From: Phytophthora quininea
Lineage: Eukaryota > Oomycota > Peronosporomycetes > Peronosporales > Peronosporaceae
Reading direction: 5' to 3'
NCBI GenBank assembly: GCA_011947345.1
Contig: JAAVTG010000552.1
Coordinates: 1-64,000, forward strand
Length of the DNA stretch: 64,000 nt
Part shown: positions 11,979 to 22,311 of the stretch, one piece after another
Layout: each line of letters starts with the position of its first letter
Position numbering within the stretch: the stretch's first letter is position 1
Made by a program: the position numbers and the translations under genes
Notes under the pieces: model-generated
Databases searched by the model: none
The model's input: only the letters and a program-made list of their open reading frames with translations
Told to the model about the DNA's origin: nothing

Positions 11979-13965
11979 TTAGTTTGCGAGTGTCTTCTTG
12001 TATTCGGCGGAGAGCACCTGCTTTGCAATCCCGAGCACTCGTCCAGCCAATGCTTCGTCGTCATAAGACCACTCCATGTGAACTTCCCATTCGGCAGACA
12101 CTGCAATTCCTACCGTGCGAAGTTTCAGCCAACGATCGATTTTGGTGATCGCAATCTCTCCAATCCATTTGGTTAGACTCGCCTCCAACGCGCTCAAAAG
12201 CTGATCAACATTGGCCTGTGGTTGCTCCTCCATCTCTTCCTCTTCGTCCGCTGACTCTACAGCTGCAGAAAGGAGGAAAGACAAGGCTGAACAGGTCGCG
12301 AGCTTTTCTTCTTCACACGAGGCGACGGCTCAACCGGTTTCTTCCACGAGAATGAGTAGAACAGCGAGTGCTTCTTCTTCTTCAGACGCCGAGCGCCATT
12401 CCCACTGGACACCAACATTATTTTTCGCTTAGGCTCCGCGATCAGCATCCCTTGCACGTCCGACGGGTTGTTAAACATCGCCTTGTGGATACGTAGTGGG
12501 ATATCTCGAGCAGGTTCAATAGCCGTTCTGCCTCCAGAGCTGATCCCTTTCACAACGACGTCAGAGTCAACAGCAGGGTCCATCTTGAGCAGATTCTTCA
12601 TGTGCGTCTTGACAAATTCCAGATCTTCTGGCACCGCATAGTCCATCAAAACTTGGCGCGGTGCTACACTGGAAGCAAGCTGTACGATAGTCTTCGTGTC
12701 TACTTCATCTCCACAAGGATGGTAGTGCACACCGCAAGCCACATTTACGCCCAACCGTTTGCTGATGCTCTTACGCTCTGGGTCCGCGTACAGTAGGTAG
12801 TTCACAGTGCCAGGGGTGCAATACTCGGATAGCACGATAAGGTTCTTTGGGTCACTTGCTACCGCCTTAATAGCTCGCAACGAGTCACCTTGGGAAATGT
12901 TAGCTGGGCCTGTAAACAAGACAAACGGCCCCGGCTGTTGCAGTCGCTTCCAGTCGAACTCTTGAATATCTGCGGCAGTAGGCTTCTCGCGCAGCAACTT
13001 TTGCGCAGCGGGTGTGCATGTCCGTGACAACACTGGCAAGAAGCGACTCGGATACTCCATCGCTGAGTCGGACAAGTATATCGGACACTTGGTAGCCTTA
13101 CCTGTGGAATCCTTCATCTGCTGCCAGTGCTCCAGCAATATCGTAACCAGTTCATGGAAGAACCCCAACCGGTAGACCGGGATGACCACCTTGCCACCTG
13201 ATCCTATACACTCCAGCATAACCTTCATCAGTTCTCTTTCCATGGCACTCTGGGTCTCCGACACCGTCACTGCAAAGGAGCTGCGTGTGATCAACGCCGT
13301 TGGCTCAAGTCGTGGGATTTGCGCCGGTAAAAGCACTCTTCCTCCCGTCAGATTAAAGTCGTTGGCGTACAGCACCGACGTAGCGCCGATCTCGATCAAG
13401 AAGGCACAGCCTCCAGCCACGTGGCCAGAGTGATACGCCGTCACCTTTAGGTTCTGGTTCACCGTCACAGAAGCTTTCAAGCCCACGGCCTTGATCTTCT
13501 GGAACGCGTTGCCAATGTCCCGTACGTCGTAGGGAGACGGAAGGCCACTGCCTCCGTCCTTCACCTTGCCGTGACACCCCGTCCAGTACTCGGTCAAAAG
13601 GTGCGGCGCAATGGCTCTGGTGCCGTGCGTCATCAGCACTCTTGGAGGCTGCTTCTGGTTCGGATCTGGGGATTTGGAGGCGTCCACGACACGCCGCACT
13701 TCTCCATCATGTACGGTAGCATATAGCTGGCCCCGGGGCGGTAGTCGGGTACCAGAACGGCGTCCAGCGAGCCGCTGCGGGCCAGCTCCCGCATATCTCG
13801 GCGATACTGCGTGGCGTCGGCATCCGCCTCCTCGGCGCTGGCATCGGCCGTGAAGAGCGACAGGTCCTTGAACTCCCCGCAGCCCAGCAGCACCGACACG
13901 CCCACGGCCTCGTCCCGCAGGCAGAAGGCCGCGCCGTTGCCGAGCCGCTCCACCGACAGACTCAT
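11979..13965 (-). CDS. INTS11/CPSF73-like metallo-beta-lactamase/beta-CASP protein, catalytically degenerate
   Basis: The architecture follows Integrator subunit 11: metallo-beta-lactamase fold, beta-CASP insert, and a C-terminal domain ending VHMEWSYDDEALAGRV. Aligned landmarks are VLMTHGTRAIAPHLL, LKVTAYHSGHVAGGCAFLI, GGKVVIPVYRLGFFHELV and GPFVLFTGPANISQGDS. The expected HxHxDH metal-binding motif is replaced by DYRPGAS (just before YMLPYMMEKCG), and the FSAHAD-type motif by HYHPCGDEVD. The D of the TGDY-type motif (ANDFNLT) and the H of HSGHVAGG remain. It is therefore probably not a working RNA endonuclease. It may act as an INTS9-like partner, or be a divergent Integrator or cleavage-factor subunit. 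There are two frame breaks (near 13690 and 12260). It ends 20 bp from the DDX11 stop, in convergent orientation. Confidence 0.78.
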
Positions 13966-14193
13966 ACTTCTGCGGCAATAGTAATTGTGATACAAATCGT
14001 GCTAAAAATTAGCAATTGGTGCAATTATTCGTCGTTGCCATCGTCGCCGATATTTCAGGCTGCAGGGATTCCGCTACGCTGATCAAGAACGCCCAGCATC
14101 TTCATGCAAAGGTTGCAACCACCTTCGACAGCTGCTGACACCACCCTTGCAGACTGCAGACACTTAGCTGTCGTCGCAATCTCGTTCTCACCC

Positions 14194-14442
14194 TCACGTC
14201 GGTCGTAGGCGCCATCCGGTCTCCACTAACTCCAGCACTGGCAACGCCTCAAGCACCTTCTCCAAGCTCCAAGGAGGAGCTACAACAGCAGCAGCTTCCA
14301 CACCTGCCCGCTTCACTATAACCGCCTTCCTCTCATTTTTCCACTGGATTCTGGCACTGTCGTCTGGGTGCCCAAAAGCAATATAAATCGCTTCTTCAAT
14401 CGTGACGAACAAAAACAGCTGGCGGAGATCAGATCCCCACAT
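14194..14442 (-). CDS. Small hypothetical protein (82 aa)
   Basis: An ATG-started reverse-strand frame (MWGSDLRQLFLFVTIEEAIY...) with protein-like composition fills the gap between the INTS11-like start and the large GEF gene. It contains HPDDSARIQWKNERKAVIV and ends ELVETGWRLRPT. It has no signal peptide, membrane helix or recognised family. A TTG further upstream keeps the frame open, so an upstream exon is possible. It could be a real small gene or a chance frame in a 5' leader. Confidence 0.3.
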   Translation of the reverse strand: MWGSDLRQLFLFVTIEEAIYIAFGHPDDSARIQWKNERKAVIVKRAGVEAAAVVAPPWSLEKVLEALPVLELVETGWRLRPT

Positions 14443-14550
14443 ACAAATCCCAAGATTATACCCCTCTTTCGTCAACAATTGCTCCGAAAATAGCTGCGAA
14501 AAAATAGCCGTGCGGTGTGGTCCTGCGGCGGCACAATTCCTTCCGCGCGA

Positions 14551-17500
14551 ATGGCTTCATCGTGGCGCTCACCGACGCGCATGCCTCGGGAGCACTTCGC
14601 GCCTTCGTCGCCGCCGCCGCCTCTGCTGGAAGAGAGGCCCAAGATGTCGCGCTTCTCGCGCCGCAGCACCCGCGCCCGCCGCGAGTCGCAGCGCGCCGAG
14701 CTCGAGGTCGAAGCGCTCGAGGAACAGCTGGAGCGGGACAAGCGCCGCACTCTGCTGGCCGCCGTGTTCCGGGACCGCGGCACCACCCGCACGTCCCGAA
14801 GCAATCGGTCGTCTTCGGACGCCGACGCGCCGCCGCAGTCGCTCGTGCAGCGAGAGAAGGCCTTCCGACTCGTCCGCCACGGGTCGGACCCGCTGTTGAA
14901 CGACGATTTCTATGCTACGCAGGTGCAGGTGGGCAACTTTGTCAAGATGGGGTGGCTCACCAAGCAAGGCCACATGTGGAAGAGTTGGAAGACACGCTTC
15001 TTTGTACTCTTCTCGGACGGGACGTTCGCGTACTACAAGAACAAGGGTCGCAAGAAGATCAAGGGCTGCATGCAGCTCAACGACGGCGTCGTGTCGGTAC
15101 AGCACGTGGATATCCGCGTGTCGGAGAAGGCCTATGTGTTTCAGATTGAGAAAGGATTCTACAGATTGTTGTGCTACTGCTGCAGTCAATTTGAAGCGGA
15201 GCTCTGGGTGTCGGCGCTGCGGTCCGTGCGACGAGTTGCACCGCCGTGCTTTGAGATCGATCTCACAGCGACCGAGGAGAAGGCGGGATCCAATGCCGTG
15301 ACCAGATTGCTGAACAAGATTTTCATTACAGATAAAAGACTCGCGAATGCCTTGGAGGAGTTCAAGGTGAACGAGCACGACCACTCGTACGCGTCGATCC
15401 ACAACTTCATTGTAGAGCTGGACGACGCGATCATCGACCGACACCACTTGGAGTTTTATCAGGACCCGGAGATCGAACTGCTCCCAGGAAATGAACTGGT
15501 TCGCCTCATTCGAAGACACGTCGAGGATCGTGTGTTCATCCCGCTGTATTCTCAGGCATACGCGAGTTTGGAGACCAGCAAACTAAAAGACAGACGAGCT
15601 CAACTCGTGCAGAATTTGAAAGTGCTGAAGCGGAAGAAGCAGGAGGATTTCGGTATTCCGGATGACTTGTCGTCAGTTTGCGATTGGAAGAAGGCCATCA
15701 ACGTGCTCAAGATGCTGGATTGTGTGTCGCTCCCAACGCACAAGCTAGAAGTGGTTCTTGCGGTTGGGAAAACTATCACGGAGTCTATTGCACAGTTCAA
15801 TGGCGAACTGTTCGAAGTAATGGACGAAACACTGACGGCAATCTTTAGGTACGTCGTGACAATGTCGTCACTGAATGATTTGCCAACCCAGCGCGCGCTT
15901 CTGAAGTACGGATATCAGCACCACCCCGCGTGCCAAAACAAAGCGAACGTTGTGACTGCTTTCCTCGATGCTATAAAGTGGATGGAGTGCTTTGAAACGG
16001 AACAGGACAGCTACCACTTTGACTCCATGGCGCTGTCATCCTCTCGAGTATCAGTCTCGATCTCAACTAATGATATTGGCATTCAATTCACGACGGACGG
16101 CAATGGGAGAGGCGCAATGGTATACAGCGTCCGTAAGCTGTCGCAGGCAGCTTTAAGCGCTGCAATTGTGCCTGGATTGTCTTTGATTGCGATTAACCAT
16201 GAACCAGTGATCGCGATGCCGTTTGATAAGATCATCCAGCGTGTACGAACAGCCCCGCTTCCGAAGCAGCTCACGTTTATGACTGAGTTCTACTATTATC
16301 AGTTGCTGTCGCTGGATTTGGAAATGTTCCAGTACTTGTCTTGCCTAGCTGCACGGCGCGGAGATCTCGACTCTGCGGCTTGGCTCCGAGGGTATAATGT
16401 GGACCCCAATACTCTTTGCTCGTGGGAGAAATCAAGAGGCAAGCAGGTTTTTGGGTTCGTCCCCGTGTCTGGAAAAGGCTCGCCTATTCATGCTGCTGTT
16501 CACAACGGACAACTCGGAATGGTGAAGTTTTTAATCTCCAAAGGTGCAGATCCGAATCTGCGCAATTTCAAAGGAAGGTGTCCGCTGCATGTCGTGAAGC
16601 AGTCAGTTGATATGGCACTTATTATTGAGAATCTAATGGATGCTGGCGCCGACATCAACGTAACGGAAAAGCACGGACTGACACCGTTGATGTTCATGTG
16701 CCAAAGAGGGTCCCTCGAGGGTTGTGCTACCTTACTGGCCCTTGGTGCAGATGTTCACTGTGTTGCGTGGTCGAACGGATTTTCAGCGTTGGAATTTGCA
16801 GTAAAGAGTGATCGTACGGAATTGGTTGAGCTTTGTCTGTCGAAGGGAGCTAACCCGAACTCCCCAACCTTGGAGGGAAACACAAGTCTGCATTTGGCGG
16901 CCGCTCTTTCCAACTCGGATATCATTCTAAAGCTCTTACAGGGTGGCGCCAACCCCAACGCGCAGAACCGATACGGACAGACTCCAGCAGCAGTGCTACT
17001 AGTTTCAGCTCCGGGGTAGATGATGGCGACTCTCGGATCCTGTGTCTTGAGATATTAACTTGCGCTGGGTGCCGTCTTGACAAACGCGATCTGTTTGGTC
17101 GCCAGGCAGCTCACTTGGCACACATCGCCAAGGATTTACATGTTATTGGTCTGCTGCGAAAGTTGGGCTCTTTGAACCGCCCAGGGAATACCGGCACCGT
17201 GGATGTCGATATCTTCGGCTGCTCTTCGGTCGACTACAGTCACCGAATCGAACACAACAAGGTCACTGGGTTTTTGAAGACACAAATGCCCCACAACTCG
17301 TGGAAAGTCGCCCAACGTGATGAGCACACATCGCAAAGCTCACGATCGTCGTCTATTGAAGAGTTGGTGTCTCGTCTGGTTTCCGGGACTGACGTCGACC
17401 TGGTAGATGTCGTTGCCTTCGTGCTGTTTCTTGATACATTTTCGAGCTTGAACGAGGTGGTCGATCGGCTAAGCGCTCATGTCCGAAACGTGGCAAAAGT

Positions 17501-19224
17501 ACATGGATGGTCTATTTTATTCCGTGCTTTCGTAAACTAACGGCGATGTGTGTCTGTCTCTAGGTCATGGACTGATTCGCTTCTTCATATTAATTCTGCT
17601 GTACAAAGAGTCAGAAGCAAAAGAAGCGGGTGATTTTTGTGAACGTTTCTACAGTCTCATCAGCCAAAACATTGACGTGCCGAAGGAAAGACTAAAGCCT
17701 CTGATTGAGGAGTACACCTCTCTCTATAAGGAATATTTTTCGTTGAGAGGGGCGGGAGACTACGCCGTTGACTACGAAAAATTCCGACGGCAATGACGAA
17801 TATCTACGGCCAGGATGTTGGTGGTGATGTTTCTTCAGCCGAACCATTCCCGATTCATCTGCACAGGTATGTTCTACACGATTGCTTGCCCCCACACCAT
17901 TGTAATCATGATCTAAATGTCTCATGAATGCTGTAGATACGTCGATGCCGAGCGCTGGGCCGAGCAATGTACTCTTTTAACACATGCTGTATTCTGTAAA
18001 ATCCCAGGTAAGTAGAGTTATTATGTCACAGAAAGAGCATGATCTGTGTGCTAACGTGGCTAAAACTTGTGTTAATCAGTCCAAGATTTCATTTCGACGA
18101 GCTCCAAGAAGCAGCATTCGACCGAATTCACCTGTATCAAGCGTTGGTTCCAACACGTACGTTCCGAGTTGTAAGTGCTGGATGTGTAGTTGAAATGACT
18201 GACGTGGTGTTGTTGTACCCCACAGATATCTGCGTATGTGATCAACGCCGTTCTGGTGCAGAATTCCCCGAAGAGCGGGCCGAAGTGATTGCGTTTTACC
18301 TCAAGGTATGGCAAAAGAGTTCGTAGTGGTGCAAATACTCTGAAGTACTAATTAATTCTGCGACTGCTAAACCAGGCTGCTGACTGTTGTGCATCATTAC
18401 ACAACCACGACACGATGGCAGCGATCTTGTACGCTTTGCAGTCAACTGCAGTGCAACGTCTGCGAAAGTCGATCGAATGCGTACGTTATGACTTTTTGTT
18501 TGACATTCCTTCTGTTGTTTGCTTATCGAGTGCGTATACATGGTCTGTTACAGCTGAGTGTGGCGTCAAAGAAACTGATGAATGAGATGCAATTCCTCTC
18601 GGACAAAGGCTGCCGTGAAATGAATCGTTTGATGCGTAAAACGGCGAACCCGAGTATGCCTTACATCGGACTGTATCTCCAGGTACGTGATGAGTACCGT
18701 TGCGATTCACACCTGTAGCTAATCTTTTTATTTTTTTGGCAGGGCTTTGTCGGGTTAAATGAGCTCCCGGCTTTTGACAAGGAAGGTCTGGTGAACACTC
18801 GACGTCTGCGCAAGATGGGCGAGTTGTCGATGGAAATCTTGCACCGCCAGTCTGTCGCCTACACTCTTCGAAATGACGAGGACATTGCCGTACGTTGCGT
18901 TCTGTTTTTGCTGAGATAGACCTCGCGATCTAACGGTATCGATTCTTCTTCCAGAAACTGTTGCATGTGTCGCTGCCGTATTCCTCGGAAGAAAATCGGT
19001 ATGCTCGTTCATTGGAATTAGAGCCGCGCGAAGCCGACGCCGTTCCACTGAGTGATCGTGGTTCGTGTGTCGTGTTCGATGGTGATGTCGACCTCGAAAA
19101 CGAGGTTCGTGAATCCATTGGAGGAGAGGGGACATTCGGGTTCCGCCAGTGGATCCGAAAGCAGCAAGTGGTGCATCGGAACCGCTCTCGCTCGTCGTTG
19201 CTTGCCCAGTACGAGTGGGTGTAG
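14551..19224 (+). CDS. PH-VPS9-PDZ-ankyrin-RasGEF multidomain signalling protein
   Basis: From the first ATG (14551; 14644 is an alternative) the order is as follows. A basic coiled-coil N-terminus. A PH domain at about 14935-15240 (KMGWLTKQGHMWKSWKTRFF to FEAELWVSALRSV). A VPS9-like Rab5-GEF domain at about 15490-16000 (VEDRVFIPLYSQAY; LPTHKLEVVLAVGKTITESI). A PDZ-like domain at about 16050-16290 (NDIGIQFTTDG; VPGLSLIAINHEPV). Ankyrin repeats at about 16480-17130. An REM-like segment near 17370-17480. A CDC25-type RasGEF domain spread over short exons from about 17930 (DAERWAEQCTLLTHAVFCKI; MPYIGLYLQ; YARSLELEPRE). It may activate both a Rab5-type and a Ras-type GTPase at membranes. A frame break near 17015 sits on GGGG. 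Another uncertain join lies near 17500-17560. Confidence 0.85.
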
Positions 19225-19363
19225 CTGCTGCTGGTGGGACGTCTTAGCAAACGTGATCGTATCTATTGACGTGAGCTTGCTCACATCAACTCTAATATAT
19301 TAGCTCTCTTTAGTTTCCAAAGAAGTTGTGCTTCAATTGAAACGACGCAAGCTTGCGTCAATC

Positions 19364-20297
19364 ATGAAGATCCGCGTGCGCTTCTTGCTGGGTATGTAAA
19401 ACTCGACTTGTCCAAAGGCCCCAACATTAAATGCGCGAGACCTGCAGGCAACGTTTGCAGCGGCGTGTCGTTGCTGTTACTGCTGGCAGCCTGTGGTGGA
19501 CACAAGTGGGCGCGAGATGCTGTCAACTCTGTCGACATTGGGCTCTGGTACCTCACGGTGCGATTGCAGCAATCGAATTATCGGCATCTTCCTTTTACAT
19601 TTATTGCTTTGCAGGGTACAGGCGTGCGCTACAAGCTCATTAACGCCGGTGCTCGCCCCGAAAGCAATGACGTCGTGTCTGCCGTGACGCTCTACAGCCA
19701 CTACTGGTGCGCTTGAGCGCTTTTCCGCTTTCGGATCACTGCTAATATGAAGCTGTTGGTAGCTCGCTACCGGTTGTCGCTTCCAGCGATCCATGGTGTC
19801 TCTCTGACGCTGCAGCAACCAGAGCGTTTGTCGTCTTAGCGCTCATGGCTGCACTCGTCAGCTTTGTGATCAGTGTAATGGTGGCGCTGGATATTAAATT
19901 TCCTACCTGGAACGGAGAGGGTAAAGAGGCCACGCTGGTGGTGCCGGTGGTCTGCTCACTGTTCGAAACAATTCTGTTGATTCCTGCGGTGGCGCTCTGG
20001 GGGCGCATGGTGGGCGTCTACGACAAGCAGTGCATGACCACCATGAAAATCAACACGTTCCGGTGCATCTCGTCGGGTTCATCGTACGCATTGGCGATAG
20101 CAACAATCCCGTTCGCAGCTGCAACGTATGTGGTGTGGAGACTTTCGCACTCGTACTACGTAAGAACCGAGAAGGCAAGGAGAATCGCTGGACAAATGCT
20201 AAAGTTTTGGTGCATTTGGCAGGAAGCAAAACGGGATGGCCGGATAGCGGATGGATTCACGCTTGCTGCGAAAACAGGTACGGAGGGCTCTATATGA
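19364..20297 (+). CDS. Four-TM membrane protein (tetraspan/claudin-like topology)
   Basis: Exon 1 (from ATG 19364) is only nine codons plus one base. Introns at about 19392-19446, 19559-19616 and 19708-19761 join to give a short basic start, a hydrophobic helix (SGVSLLLLLAACGG), a polar loop, then three more helices: AFVVLALMAALVSFVISVMV, VVPVVCSLFETILLIPAVAL and SYALAIATIPFAAATYVV. The tail is charged. It is a small integral membrane protein of unknown function. I see no enzymatic motif, and the claudin/tetraspan label describes topology only. The 3' end is uncertain: the open frame runs to 20297 and overlaps the start of the next gene by about 46 bp, so the real stop may be reached by another splice or be altered by an indel. 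Confidence 0.55.
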
Positions 20298-21321
20298 CAA
20301 GAATCAAAGCGTTAGCGAACTTGTTGTGTTGCTGTCAGACAATGTGGATGAAATTCTGGCGGCAATCGCCCACAAGATTAACATCGATGCGATCGGTTCC
20401 GACGGCAGAAATGCTCTACATTGGGCGTGTACGCTGCACCGAACCAGCATTTGCCATGTCTTGCTCAAGAAAGGAGCGTCCATCAGTAAGAAGGATGTAA
20501 GAATTCTGTCCACAACGGTTCTGGCATGCTTATGACGTGGTTTTGCTGTGTACTAACAGAAAGACGGCTGGACACCTTTGCATTGGGCTAGTCGCGTTGG
20601 CAACTTGGATATCGTTCGCCTTCTGGCGAAATACGGGGCGAATTTAAATGTACATGACCGGTGGGGCACGACGCCATTGATGCTAACAGTGGTAGGCGAA
20701 ATCAAAGCGGCAGCGGAGACGCTTATCGAGCTGGGTGCTGTGGTCGATGCACGAAATGTAAGTGGCTGTAGGGCGATGAACAATGTGCGTGGCTGATGTA
20801 TTTTTCCTGTTGGTAGGTATTTGGGCAGACGCCGCTCATGCTTTGTGCTGAAGGAGGCACATCGTTACATCAGCTTGGCATGGTGTTCCTCAATGCTGGG
20901 TCGGACCTCTCGAAACAAGACGTACGAGATTTACCTCAACGTATTCATTGAGAACGGCTAATTGCTTTCCTGTTTTGTAGGAACAAGGTATGACGGCTCT
21001 GCACTACGCGGCTGCTTCAGGGAACGTCAACCTCCTCATGAATATGCTACAACAGTGTGACGCCGATTTGGTCGAGAAACCTAACAAGGTAGGCGTGAAT
21101 TGTCTGTTTCCCAGAGTCGGCTTTTAAAAGGCATTACCCGCTGGCAGTTCGGCGAGACGATCTCGTATTTGGCCACTTTCCACAGGAATCCGAAGATTTT
21201 GGAGCTCATCAATAATTGGCGTGAAGGAAACCCCATTGTGGCGTCTCACGATGACGATGACAGCGACAACGATACTGGTAGTCTTGACGAAGATATGGAC
21301 AGCGAAGATAACGACGATTGA
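20251..21321 (+). CDS. Ankyrin-repeat protein with acidic C-terminus
   Basis: The ATG at 20251 has an in-frame stop just upstream. At least four ankyrin repeats are carried by separate small exons: GRNALHWACTLHRTSICHVL, DGWTPLHWASRVGNLDIVRL, GTTPLMLTVVGEIKAAAETL, GQTPLMLCAEGG and GMTALHYAAASGNVNLLMNM. Introns lie near 20497-20560, 20760-20816, 20923-20980 and possibly 21090-21115. The last apparent intron would be only about 26 nt, so the join to the acidic end (repeated Asp/Glu/Ser, 21240-21321) is doubtful and may hide an indel. It is probably a cytosolic protein-binding scaffold; the partner is unknown. Confidence 0.7.
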
Positions 21322-22032
21322 GAAGACAAAATTCATGCTAGCTCCGTTACAAACCGCGAACATCCAGTACGCCGCCTTGAATCGTCCCTTAGTGGCTTGC
21401 AGACCATAGTCGACCTTTTTCGCTTCTGCTGGTCCCTCGACTTTCCATTTGCCTTCCGTTTGCCAGTCACCACGTCCGCCTCCTTCATCTTGGAATTGCA
21501 AAACGATCGCCACATCAATTTCCATTGCCACACGATCAGCAACTAGGCAGATTTCACGTACCAGGTCCTCGCGGCGCTTTTTCTTGTCTGCACCCTTCGT
21601 CCGCAGGCCGATCAACATTTTGTAGGGCATACTGCGGTTTTTGGCCCCTTTGCCGCCCAGAGCCTCGATCTTCTTGGCATCCGCTGCCTTCTTTTCCTTG
21701 CTCTTCAGGTTCGAGGTAGCTGTTGGAAAAATATTGTTAGTCTCAATAGAAAATGATTCTTTAATGAATTACAACGCACCGAACTCGATAACCGAGTCGA
21801 AAGTGTCGTCGAACTCCTTGCGGATCTCCTCGCGCACCGACAATTGCTCGGTGTCTTTGGTTTGCGCTGCTTTGAAAATTGGTCTTAGCAACTACATTGT
21901 TGCAATGAGGAGAGATATTCTGGGTAGTACCTTGGCGGAGCTGGGCGTGCGCTCCTTCCACGACTCGGTGGGGCACTCGAACACTTGCACCGTCTTCTTC
22001 TTGCCGCTCGCCACGGGGAACTGAAACGCCAT
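21124..22032 (-). CDS. Conserved basic protein, possibly DUF4602/nucleolar type
   Basis: Exon 1 runs from ATG 22032 (MAFQFPVASGKKKTVQVFEC). Two short introns follow, then SVREEIRKEFDDTFDSVIEF and a Lys-rich segment containing KIEALGGKGAKNRSMPYKML. The pattern of an 'LG-K-P/K...PY-ML' motif inside a basic helix recalls the C1orf131/DUF4602 family of small-subunit processome proteins, but I cannot confirm this. The last part reads as an antisense copy of the acidic tail of the upstream ankyrin gene, so the true stop is probably near 21330 and the 3' limit given here is only the open frame. Confidence 0.45.
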
Positions 22033-22311
22033 GGTCGCCGCTGCGGTCGTTGTTGAAAAATGGCCAACCAAAAGTGTAACCCTTGGGTTACGTGTTAACT
22101 TAGACTTCATCTAATTTTCTAGGTTCGAATTCGCCGGATCCCAAAACCGCCGCGGATTTCGAATCGCAACAGCAGCTAGTATGGGGCGAAACTAGCAAAC
22201 TCTAGATTCGGATTCCCGGATTCTAAAATTTGAAAAATTCTAAATACATTTGCGGACAATCGAGGACAACTTGTTTTGAGGGAAAATATTACTGGTACGT
22301 TGGTGGTGAAA

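Noticed and set aside
14569..15519. 316-codon open frame on the reverse strand
   Set aside because: It lies wholly opposite the PH/VPS9 exon, has no motif, and its composition is the mirror of a GC-rich coding exon.
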